From Capitella teleta (lineage: Eukaryota > Annelida > Polychaeta > Capitellidae): a stretch of 64,000 bases of DNA. The DNA is taken from NCBI GenBank assembly GCA_000328365.1, contig KB304598.1, positions 481,715 through 545,714 of the forward strand. The letters run 5' to 3'. A program made the position numbers and the translations under genes. The notes under the pieces were generated by a model. That model was not told where the DNA came from. It made no database searches and was given only the letters and a program-made list of their open reading frames with translations. Each line of letters opens with the position of its first letter. Position 1 is the first letter of the stretch. Of the stretch, positions 32,486 to 44,300 are shown one piece after another.

Positions 32486-35400
32486 ATGGGAAGAATAGCA
32501 GTGATTTGTGGAATTGCTTCATGCGTGCTGTTGATCGTTGCAGCATCGATTCTTCAACCAATTTATAGAAAAGCTGACTGGCTAACCACCAACAGCATAT
32601 CCAGAGGTCAGTACTTCCTATATCACCATGACTCAGACTCAAGGTTAAACCGAATGAGATTTCATTGAATCTAATAACAAACCAAATAATATTATATCAT
32701 AATTTTAGATTTTTGCATTTTCTCAACGTACACAATTATGTTTGCAGTATGTCTGGCTGTCCCGATTCTGCTCATATCTCTCCTCATGGCTGATATTTCA
32801 TCCAAGTCGCCCTCGGATTCGCACACCGTGAAATCTTTGCTGAGCCAATACATCGCATTGACAAAACTCAGCATAATTGGATCCAGAGAGCGCAATAAAT
32901 TTATCAAGGGAAACAAAAACATCAGAAAGACTCAGGAAGCAATTCTTTTGGAAATTTTGCAAGATTGCGTTGACACAGACTACGGCCGACGTTATAGATT
33001 AGACTCCATTAAATCTCGCCAAGATTTCGTACGACTTCATCCAGTCACTGAATATAAGCACTATGAAGAGTTCATCGAGCGAGTATGCGCTGGCGAGGAG
33101 AACGTCATGGTGAAGAGGTCACTCGAATTTGTCGGAATGTCATCAGGAACGACTGGAAAATTCAAGAGGTTGCCGCTCTTTGCTGGTTACAGGAATGATT
33201 TTATTCGTAGAACTTCTTTCCTTTCAGCCTCCATCTATGCTAGATTGAACATACTGAGCAGAATCTTGTTGATAAGATTCAAATCAAAGGAAACGATAAC
33301 AAAGGCTGGGGTCCGAATGGGAGCTTGCTCAAACTTCCTGTCGCCACCTCCGCAATTCTCGCTTGTTCCAATGGGAGCAGCTGAAGTTATAGACCAACAA
33401 ACTCAAACTTACATCACAGCACTGTTTGCCCTCGCTGAGAAAGACTTGCAATTCATTAACGGCTTCTTTGCACCTGTGTGCTACACCTTCTTTAGGATGA
33501 TTGAGGACCAGGGTGAAGCTTTGTGTGACGACCTGGAGAATGGATCCCTGTCTGAAGATCTCAAAGTAGACGAGGAAATCAGAGCTGAAGTCAACCGGAA
33601 TTTGAGAGTTGAAGCTCACCGAGTAAACCAGGTGCGAAGAGAACTGCAAAAAGGAACCGATGGTCTCGCCCTCCGGCTTTGGCCGAATTTGAAGATGATT
33701 TACATTGCGATCACAGGAGCTTTTGAGCCTATGTATCGAATGCTGAAATCGTCATACATCAAAGGCGTCTATGTCAAAGGATCTATGCACGCTTCTACTG
33801 AAGCCGTGGTTGGATTTCCACAAGAAAGTCTTGGCGATCTTGGTGAGAAACCGCGAGGGTTTGTCTTCGCACATTCAAGTGCGTTCTTTGAGTTTATACC
33901 AGAGGACGGGATGGACAGTGCCTCACCGAGAACGATCTTCCTTGACCAGGTATGTTTTCAATGGACATTTATATTATGTTGATCACTGGTTATACACAAT
34001 AGGGAATGATTGTTATTTGTCTGTATAATGTTGTTAGTAGTAGTAGAGGAATACGGTGTGCTAAAAAATCCCATTTACGAAAAAGCACGCATGTGACCTA
34101 TGCGTACTATTTTGCCAGGTATGACTTTGTATCATCGGAGTCATAACAGTGCTTTGTTCAGCTCAAATCGATTGGTTGTCAAGAATCGTTTACCTCTAAT
34201 ATTAATCTAGATATTTGGAGGCATTATTTTTCCCACCATCTGCTTTTTCCCCGTTTTTTTTTTTCGGGTTTTTTTCCCCCCCCTTTTTTTTTGGGGGGGG
34301 GGGGGTGGGTGGGTGGAGAGGGTGTTCAGTGGATTACTTGGTATACCAGTACCTATTACGTAAGTCATGGATTGTGTTTAAATTCTTAAAATCAACGTGT
34401 TTCTCTCATGATTGAAAAAATTGCCTCTTTTTTGTCTAGGTCAATTTCATTTATCCACAACCCGGCCACAGCACAGGTTGAGAAATTAACCTTTTCTTTG
34501 TCTTTTGGGGCAGATCACGACTAGCTTAATTTCATGCATACACAAACCACGAAGCAGGCTGATTTGTTTTTAATAGCTACAAGTTGGTAAGACTTATGAA
34601 GTTCTAATAACAACCCGAAATGGACTCTACCGATATCGTTTTGGGGATGTCATCAAAGTTGTTGGATTCTTCGATGGAAATCCAATCTACGAATTCAAAT
34701 ACAGGTAATTAAACTATAGACTTAAGGCTTCGCTATGTGTCTTTCCTACGTGTTTCCATGCGCGTTTCATACGCAGATCTGGCCAACTTCTTAACCTGAA
34801 AACTGAGAAAACCTCCGAAAATGTTTTCTATGATGCACTGAGAGCAGCTGAGATGGAATGGAAAGGGATGTCGATTGTGGACTACACCGCTACTGAGAGC
34901 ACAAACGTCCAGCTGATACCAGGTGGGATATGGACATATATTATATACGCTTAGGACAATATCTGAGCGGAGGACTTTAATGGTGATCAATAGTACCTGG
35001 AGTATTATGACAACTCTGATGCTTCGATTCATACTAATAGTGAAACAAGGTCGGTTTTTGTTTCTTGTTGCTGTTTTTAGACGTTGATCTGTATCAGGCA
35101 GTGCATAAATACTATACTTTGTATGTTTATATGATGTTTCCAAATAATCAAAACATTTTCTTGGAAATTTACTGTTAAGTGTTTACATTGTGCTATAATA
35201 ACCTGTTGATTACTTATCAGGATACAAGCATTACACTTCGGAGAAAAAATACCTGCTCTTCTTGGAACTACGCAATCATGTATCACAGAATGCGTCTTGT
35301 TATATTCAGCCATATGAGCAACAATTGGTGAGATATTTTTGCCTCACGATAGCAGTATTAATCTGATTGAGTTAATGCTTTTTAAGGTGGATCGAAAATT

Positions 35401-35670
35401 GAGGGAAATATCCAAAGTGTATGACACCTACAGGGCCAATGGATCAATAGCATGCATGGAAGTTATCCAGGTATATAGAGTATGCTTTATCAAAATAATG
35501 ACGTAACTATTTGTCTATTTTCACAGGTAAAACCAGGAACCTTTTCGAAGTTGAAGGCTGTTGTCATCAAAGATACCAACAGTCAGCAGTACAAGACAGC
35601 CAGAGCCAACCGGAAGCCAGAACTTCTAACTTTGTTGCTTGGAAGCAGAATTGGTGACAAAAATATTTGA
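32486..35670 (+). CDS. GH3-domain acyl-acid amido synthetase-like protein, copy B
   Basis: Seven exons: 32486-32606, 32748-33949, 34577-34704, 34777-34922, 35221-35327, 35387-35470 and 35527-35670. Exon lengths and phases are identical to copy A, giving 643 residues. It keeps the two N-terminal hydrophobic segments, SSGTTGK, an STEA box (HASTEAVVG) and YRYRFGD, so it also looks active. The first ~450 bases of exon 2 and everything from late exon 3 to the early 3' UTR, introns included, are about 98% identical to copy A by eye. The middle of exon 2 and the first half of exon 3 differ more, with many amino-acid changes (for example RTSFLSASIYARLNILSRIL against RTSFVSASMYARLNTLKRLL). The variable part lies between the ATP-binding and STEA boxes, where acyl-acid specificity is set in plant GH3 enzymes. 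The two may therefore differ in substrate. Confidence 0.9.
34240..34322. repeat. Homopolymer staircase in intron 2 of GH3 copy B
   Basis: Successive runs of T, C, T and G (about 13 T, then T7, C8, T9, G13 and GTGGGTGGGTGG). Extreme low complexity, able to form G-quadruplex-like structure. Sequencing or assembly error in run lengths is possible. Confidence 0.7.
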
Positions 35671-35820
35671 CTGAAAAGACCAGGGACTGATTATATAGTC
35701 GTCGGTTGAACTTTGGAGTAGCTATTTATCATCTAAACTTCTGTCAGAGCGGCGAAATCGATTCTGTGGCCAATATAAGGGAGACAATGGCAGACCTCCT
35801 CTGTCGATTGTCGACGATCT

Positions 35821-36290
35821 ACAGTTATAAACTCTTGTGATACCATGACACCATTCCATAACAGTATGCTTAAGGTAATGAATGGTATGTGGTAGAACTC
35901 TATACAATTAGATATACAGAGTGGTCTATCTATATAAGTAGTCTGTCTATTCCATATTAAAGACCTCAATGTTTTTCAATGGCGCAACGCACTTCCTGAG
36001 AAAGTGATAAATATCGCAGAGTAAAACAAATCAACGAAAATCATGAAAAAGAAATACTTTGTATGGTTAGTTTAATATGGCATGCTGCTATTCATATAAT
36101 TTCTACTCAAATTTTATCAACATCTATACCGATTTATCTCAATTAATACAGCGCATTCAACATTCCGCGATATTTCCATTTTTCTCGGCAAGCAGGACCC
36201 TGGACCAAGGACAAGTTTACATTTATAAACCTCTTGTGATGCCATGACAACAAAACATAACAGTATATTTATGGCAATAATATGTAGCTA
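35821..36290. repeat. Pair of dispersed ~72-base direct repeats 3' of GH3 copy B
   Basis: ACAGTTATAAACTCTTGTGA... (35821-35893) recurs as ACATTTATAAACCTCTTGTG... (36219-36290). Both continue through CCATGACA...CATAACAGTAT to a TATG(T)GTAG-like end. They are diverged by about a fifth. AATAAA near 36347 could serve a transcript reading through. Confidence 0.5.
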
Positions 36291-36399
36291 TCATTTCATG
36301 TAATATTATATCGTATTTTAACAAGTCTCTATTGTGAGTTTATGAAATAAATCTTCATTTTGAATTGCTAAATGTTTGTTAGTGTGTTATGATTACCTG

Positions 36400-38860
36400 C
36401 CTGGTGAATTCGAGGGTGTCGATGTTTTTTTATGGGATAATCCAACAATAATTAATCGTGTGGTTTATGCTCATGGGGGATGAATTAGGTATAGCAACAC
36501 ATAAGATGAACAGTATTGAACACGTTATAAGTGATTCGCTTTGCTCTAGTTCATTTCAATGAATGGCTTCTTATATTGACGGTTTGAGATATGTATGAGC
36601 CAAGAGTCGATCAGGCGATCACGATGGAATGGAATGAAATGAGATGGCTTGGAGATGAATTGAGCCAGTGACTCTCCTCTTGCTCCCCTCTGATGTCTGC
36701 ACACCCTGTAACCTGCAGTGTTTACGTAATTTTGAATACAAATATATCAACATACATGGACGAGGGTTTTATCATTTTCTTGGAAGAGAAAAAAAAATGC
36801 ATTACAACTACAAGAATGTTGTGACGGCTTCTTTATAGTTTAACTAATTGTCCTTGTAATCTTATTATTGGCATTATCACTGTACACAATTTTATGATAC
36901 GAACATATTTTGATTTTTGTAGATTATTCAATATTTATTTATATGCATGCTCATCAAAAAAAAAAAAAAAAATAAAAAAATATGTAACATGTTATTCAAA
37001 TGGTGATTAGAAAGGAGTTTATAAATAATTATCAATAACTAATCATAAGGAAAATCAACAAAGAATTGAAGCATCATATTTTGGATGTCTCAAATTACTT
37101 CCTCAATCGTGAGTAATAATTCACACCATTAATTATCCCATATAGTCAATACAGATATCGGCACTGTCGAATTCGCCCATCGCGCAGACAATCATAACGC
37201 AACACCGTATAATTGGCGCCAAGGATAAATCTTACTACTTTGGCGACATTCCCGAAACCATATCGGTTGAGTCAATTTCAGGTTGCTATTGGGACTTCAT
37301 AAGTCTAACTCACTTGTAATCGTCAAAAAAAAAAATCCATAGCCTGTTGTACTGATGATGTGGTTTGCGGCTAAATGACGTCAAACGAGTCTGCCACAAA
37401 GACAAAGAAATAACAAATTCCTCTAGCAATCATATTGTGATAAAAACAATAAACACATTCCTCCATAGATATGGAGATTAGCTTGCATATAAACATAGAT
37501 CCGACATGCGCCCGTGATAACTGGTACGTGTCCCCCGTTGCCGTGACAACCCTGTCATTTGTTCACTCGATTATCGCAGACTCTGGTTTCGGCACACAGA
37601 AAACACTCAAAATATGAACAAATTAACATCATGATGCATGATTGGGTTTTACGGTTCCATCCAACCCATTCTGGTGATGCGTGCGCCAGAACAGAAGCCC
37701 GGGATCGAGTTTTCCCCCTATTCTTATTGATGAAACACAAGGGTTTTATTCTACGAACTACCATTGCCAGTAGTACACAACCCCGGTCGCCCAGTAAGTA
37801 GAATTATAACGAATTACAATTATAACCAACAATCATAGCGCCTTTTAAACTAGGCTTCATTATTGAGTAAATCAAAGGCGTTGGACCAAAAGAACAAGAC
37901 TGTCATTACATAACACACCAACAGAGTGAGCCACGAAAAGATGACAATTGAAAACATGCTTCAGCCGTTGTAAAGAAATACATTTTATGGCGCGCCGAGA
38001 ACATCATAATATGTGTGAATGGGTGCTGGTATTAGAACGCCCACTTGCTTTGTTCGGTGAATATTGCCATTGCATTGTCTGTTTCATTTATTATTGAATA
38101 TTTAGTATGATGAATTCCTCGTCATATTGAATAGAATGTTCAGCAGACTGTAACTGTTATATATGATTTCTAATAAACCAAGTCCGAAGCGCTACGCCAA
38201 CCTGCACCATAGCCATGAATAATTATGGAGTCTCATAAATATATTTCTTTGACCAAGTATGAATCAAATGACGGAAACTATCAATTGTTCAAGGCAAATG
38301 ACGTCAATTGTTAACCTAATATATGGAGTCTCTTTGTAAACTCATTCTAAACCCAAATTTATAAGTTTCGATTTCATATAATATTAAATAATGTGATCTA
38401 TACAATGGAAGAAATTCTATGGTTTAGATGATCTGATACACTTGTATTGAACTGGATCAACTTTGCTTTAAGGTACATAAAAAAATAAAAATAAAAAATA
38501 AAAAAATCGGATGAAAACTTGACCGATTTAATGACACACAATCAAAAAAATCGATTTAAGAACTTTAACAAGTGGTGTTATGAGAAGTGAATCATACCGT
38601 TATTCATTCCTCCTGTCCAGGGAATTTGCATGCAGGATAAGGACAGCTTATCCACTAAATATCCAGCCGAATCGCGTATGAAACAAGTACCTGGCGTAGA
38701 GATTGTTTAATCTATAAGGTCGGATTATAACGCATTATTAATGATCACTACTTGTGATCTCGTTCGCACACCGCTAACATTTATAACGCTAATATTAGCT
38801 CATTTGAAACATGAATTTCGTTTAATTTCTGAATAATAATTGTTACTGCCAACTGTAGTG
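36400..38860. other. Gene desert
   Basis: AT-rich with many ATTA and AATTAATT motifs and A-runs at 36958-36981. No coding frame, RNA gene or element recognised. Confidence 0.5.
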
Positions 38861-38869
38861 AATCAATGA

Positions 38870-41300
38870 ATCAATCGACTAATCTGAGAAGCAAATATTT
38901 CGCAGGTGGGCCATAAACGCGTTCCAAAACAGAGGCCGGACTGCATCTTCAATTCGAGCCATTTTCGGGCACTTCGGAAGTCGGCGGAAACAGTGTTTGC
39001 ATCGACGCACGAAGGACGAAGACGAGGCATAAAGAGGGAACAACCTTTCGAATGAGGATCCAGAGGCATCGAATGAATAAACGACGCAATATTTTTTTTC
39101 GGCAACCTACGCGATAAGGTTTGACGCCAAACAGAGTAAGCTCAGGTCCCTGCTACTTTGAAAAGAGACAGCTATCAAGCGGTGTAAGGGAAAAACACAG
39201 AGGCTGATTTCGGCCAATTCAATTCGACATCTATAAAGGATGAAGTACACCAAGTGGCGATTGCAGCAAGGAAGGCCTTCGACGAGGTAGAGTCTTTGTT
39301 AGATAAACTGACAGAAAGCTTAATTAATCGAAGCACCTGTTTTATTATTTGATAAACGCGATTAGTGGTATTCTGAGCTTAACGAAGGATATATTGCATT
39401 CATTTCAAACGTAAATATTTCGCTGGGAGAAAGGATGAATTCTAACGTGACGAGTAGAGCTGAAGCCTCACCTGTGCTTGGCGCTGATAATGAGCAGCCC
39501 AACACTCGGTTGAGTGCAGAGGCAAAACCATTCACCAAGTGCGATTTCATCTCATGTTCATTCTCATTCGTTTGAGTCTAATCATGTCAACCACCAATCA
39601 TCTTTGCACGACGTGGGTGCCTCCACGTTCATTGAAAGCATACCAGAAGTGCCCAACCCAGAGGTTTTGGGAACAAACGCATTATCCTTGATCACGCATA
39701 TGACTCAGCTGATTGAAAAGTTTGTCAGATTCAAGGGTACCCAGCAAATACTTTTCCCGCATACATTAAATTCGACTTCGGGTTTTGGGTAAACCGTAAT
39801 GTACTTCAATGTAAACTTATGTAAGAATACCCAAGAGATGGTCAAGTTATATATTTTATATTTTATTCAAGAGTACAGAATGGAATAAACTATTACAACA
39901 AACTTAAACACAATCAAAAGGCAACAAAGGAATAATACACACCAAAGTTAACTTTAAAAGGAATTAACAAATTGCAGATAATACTAGACACAGAAGTCTC
40001 TCGCCGGAGTCCCGCACATGCAGTTGCCTGCTGCCAAGCCTGACGGAGCTTGGCGTCCAGAGCTCGGCTCTCTCGCAAAACTAAACTTTAATTGATCCAT
40101 GCTCTACTTATAAAACGATTGCCGCACGTGCCAGATTATACGCGCCGGTGATATAGTTGCATGCACACGCTAAGCAATTTGCTGAGAAGGCATCTGTACT
40201 TAAATTATTCTTTAACAATAAAATAATATTATTAACAATCCAATTCCAGCATCCATTAATGAGTAATCCGCCCGGTATTAATAATAAATACAGATAATAA
40301 TAATAATACTAGTTATGATTCAATACATCGTGGCCGTCATCATCGCCTGAGATCCTCCATAGAAGATGATGACCTTCACAATATGATGCTCGCTGATTGA
40401 TCAACGATCTCGCATCTTCATGAAAAGGGTTTCCATCTTCATAAATTCGTTGTTTACAATGTGGACGTTTCAGATTCTGTTCCAAGAAAAGAGATGTGCC
40501 GGCCGATGCAGGATTTGTGGTTCGAAGGACACGTACAGCGACAATGGAATCAGTGGCTGTCGGAACTTCCTGGCATTGCAGATCATCGTGTTCAACGTCA
40601 GTTGCCTCTACATCCAGATTTTTTGGTTCAGATCAATGTGTCATGCGACGTAAGTGCTGAAACTTACTGTCATATTGTGTATTTAAGAGCAGCATACTGC
40701 AATAAAACAGTAGGTCATAATTAATCCACAAGATAATCCTACCATTCATGTGGCCCATAATAACAGCATATTTTCCAAGGCCAAGAAGAAAAAGAAAGAA
40801 CAAAAAACGAAGAAAAACCCCACTTCCCCACCATGACGTGCCATCAGTTTTCTTTCATATGCAAATGGAGAGTCAAAGGTCAATACCATCTCTGGTATTA
40901 TCAATCTGCGGATGCAGAGTGGCTAACCTTACTCTCTTGTGATGCTAATACTTACAGATACCCTCACATAGCAGAGGGAGGTGTGACATGTTTCAAAAAA
41001 TTTAAATTTCTCTTGCATCTTCTGCAATTTTGGCCTGGAAACAAAAGCTGAGGGCACCCTTCTTCACTTCCTCAAAGTTCGATCCACTATATATATTGCA
41101 TAGATTAAAGCCAAATAAGTGAAGGATAGCTGCTATGTTTACGCTCGTAAAATTGTCTATGTGTCTTTGATCAGGCCGTTTCAGAATGGTCAATGTTTGG
41201 TCTCCAGAGATGCTGCTATAGTTCAAAGAACAAAGATTTATCCTATTAGATATCACATTATAATATAATTTGTGTACTTGGGATAAGATTCCATTATTCA
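38870..41300. other. Unrecognised patch of GC-richer, partly coding-like sequence
   Basis: Several pieces stand out from the AT-rich surroundings. Around 39245-39330 the plus strand reads SIKDEVHQVAIAARKAFDEV. Around 40440-40650 a frame reads FHLHKFVVYNVDVSDS, then DLWFEGHVQRQWNQWLSELP, ending at a strong splice-donor match GAC|GTAAGT. Around 40833-41048 a frame contains QYHLWYYQSADAEWLTLL. A 100-codon frame lies on the minus strand at 41002-41301. I recognise no family and cannot link the pieces. They could be exons of an unknown gene or remains of an old mobile element. Confidence 0.25.
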
Positions 41301-41301
41301 T

Positions 41302-44300
41302 TGATGTATAATTATTACGTTTTACTACGTATCCAGGTGGAACTTCATTATACTAATTTACCGATGAATCCGGTACAAATTTAGCAATATCCAAAAGATA
41401 AAGTAGGAGTTTAATTAATATTACGTTCGTGGTACTTTAATTTTAAATTCATCTCTGGTTCAAAATGCGCCGATATTATATTATTAACTGTAATGCCCGA
41501 TGGTAACAGCGTGCATTAATACGCTGGCATAATACGTATGAAGATCTCGCATCGATGAGACACAACGCGTACACCTAATGGGCAGTGAGTATTTTCTCAC
41601 TCAGCTAGTTTGTTAGGAGTCTCGTTCAATTCACAGCAACACGCGCGCATCACGACTCGTTGAAGAATTTGGCTCTCATAGTTATCCAGTTGATTGGAGC
41701 CAGGCATTGTTTTGTGCTTGGACCACACACAAAAATGCAGATGTGCACTGGATACAAAAATAAGATCCGTGGACTGAGAAAGAGAGAGATAGAGAGAAGA
41801 GTTGGATGAGAAGAAAATAAGAAAAGACTGCAGGATAAGATTAATGTATCATATTGCAGTAGCCAATAACGCTTGCCGCCACATCAAAGCCAACCTTCTC
41901 CGCACGCAATCGGTCATCTTTGACCAATGTCCATTTGTTTATTTCCTCTTCGTATTAGCTTCGTATGTTTGTCCATTTGTGCGACTAGTCATTGAGAGCC
42001 TACGGCGTTGACGCAGGCGTCAAAATGACCTGTCTCGGTTCTATAGATCGGCATTCGTCTCAGAATAATTCTGAAAAGAAAAAGTTTCACCCAGCTGCTT
42101 ATCCATGTCGTCCTCGTCGTGACAATCTTGAATGACGTTTCAATTTCCCACAAATCACAGAACGAATTTGAGCGCTTAGTTGTCCCGTTGCACCTATTGG
42201 CTCTCTGAGGGTGAACTAGAAAAGTCCTCTCTGAGGAGCTATTGTGATTAAGTTTTATTTCAGACTCTTTGAACCTCATTCTGGATGGTGCTTCTATCAA
42301 ACCTCTCAACAGTAAACAAACACTATGTTGTCATGTAAACATCACCGCAGGAACAACAATAAAAAATCCTTTGAAGGCCTCCACGAGTCATGCATAATCG
42401 AGTAACCCCTTCATTGAATACCCATGGAGAGCCTTGCTCATTATTTCAAGTGCGATGTGATCTAGCTTTCAAATCGATTCACATTCAGTTACGCTCATAA
42501 ATTTTTCAAACTTGGATCGAACTTTGGTAGGCTCATGGCTAAACGCCCTAGGATACTCGGAATAACCAATATCCATGATCCAACATTTCTCATTAGAAGT
42601 GTAATGCAATGCAATTTGATTTTATTCGGTCTGCCAATACTCAGTACTGTTGTGTTATTTGGGTGTAAGAACAGAAACCCAAGCACCGGACAACACTCTT
42701 CGATATATCCCAAGGAGTCCTGTATGCTACATTAGACATTAATACACACACACGTACGGCATTGTTCGACATTTCTGACACTTACGACTCTTGATGACTA
42801 TTCACTGTTACACAGGTATGACCAACTCACATGGGACTAGCCTTATAATTATAATGCAATGTTCAGCATCAGATCTCTTCTTTCATTTGTGTGTTTTTAT
42901 GGTATATATCCATGTTTAATCCTTCACTTTTAGTTCAGTCCACTCGGTTTCATTTATGTTTTTGCATTCAAGGCAACGATGAATACTTTTTTTTTGTCGA
43001 TGTCGAGATAAATTTTATGGGCGTGTATTTCTGACGTTCTGAGCTGAAATTGGAAGCTTTTTCCAGGCAGTAGTGTGAAGGAGTTCACTTCATGACATCG
43101 GAATCAATTGCCAGATCCGCACTCAGTACTTTATGTGACCCTGTCATCATTATCATATGCCATGCAATATCAGATCAATTGAAGGAAATTAAAGAAAGCG
43201 TCACGATCAATTATAGCACCATCCCTGATTCTGTAAGGTTGCTTGGTTGGCTGCTTGTAAGGCGCTTGTTGGGTGGCTTATTCAGTTGAATGTGTTCTTG
43301 CTTGCTGTCTTACATACTTACTTTACTGCAAAATTAATTTGCTTGTTTTGTCGGTGACTTGATTGTTTGACAGATGGATTAATGGATTAATTAATTGATT
43401 GATTGCAATCAAATTAAAACGGTAATTTTATTACGTGAAGCAAAATAAAATAGCTCAATCTTTTCAACATGAAACATGAATTGAAATTTACAAATCCTTC
43501 TCATCTATAAAAGTGTGTGTATTATAACTTGGATAGCAGATATGCTTGAATGTTCAAGAAAAACATCGTCTTTCAGGTTGTAGATCTCGTTCTTGCTTGC
43601 TTGCTCGTTTTCTTGTTTGCTTTCTTTTATGTTTTATTCTCTCTTTCATTTCTCTCTTGCCTTTCATATCTGTGAATGAAACAATTGAATTAGTAACATA
43701 ATGGTCTGTGGTGACAGCATAAAGAAGTAGAGTATACCATCGGGTCGTTCGGTATAGCAGCTTGAATAAATAATAACTCTTTTCCCGGTTAAATTGATAC
43801 GCATTTTGGCCAAACGAAGTGGCCAAGTCAGCAATTTCATTGAGTGCTGTTGAACAACTTCGGGCACTAAATCAAATACGTGCAGCGATGTTATTGCGTA
43901 TCAATGCTACGAGACAAAAACAATTCCTGGAGCTCATGGCCAAGTTTCACAAACGCCCGTGAACAACAGGCAAATACAGTCGCCACCAACAGCACGGTAA
44001 ATTATCAATGAAGCATATTGCTCAATTTCCCTAAATCAAACTCCGCCTCTCAATGAGATTTAGACCAGTATAATCAAACACTTGTTACTGACTAGCTGAC
44101 AGTGAAGCTGTATAAAGGATATTCATTTTGACTACAGGAACCACCGCATCAGACTCCATTGGTGTTGGTGAATCAAACCAGTGACTGCTGCTCGTGGTCG
44201 TTTAATTCGCTAAACAAATACATCATAAGCATGAGCATAATACAAAAACAATGGAATACCGCAGATCCGTATATCAATATGTTTTTATCAGTGAGCTTAC

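Noticed and set aside
41002-41301. 100-codon minus-strand frame as a gene
   Set aside because: Protein-like in places but with no start context, domain or splice support. Kept only as part of the unexplained 38.9-41.3 kb patch.
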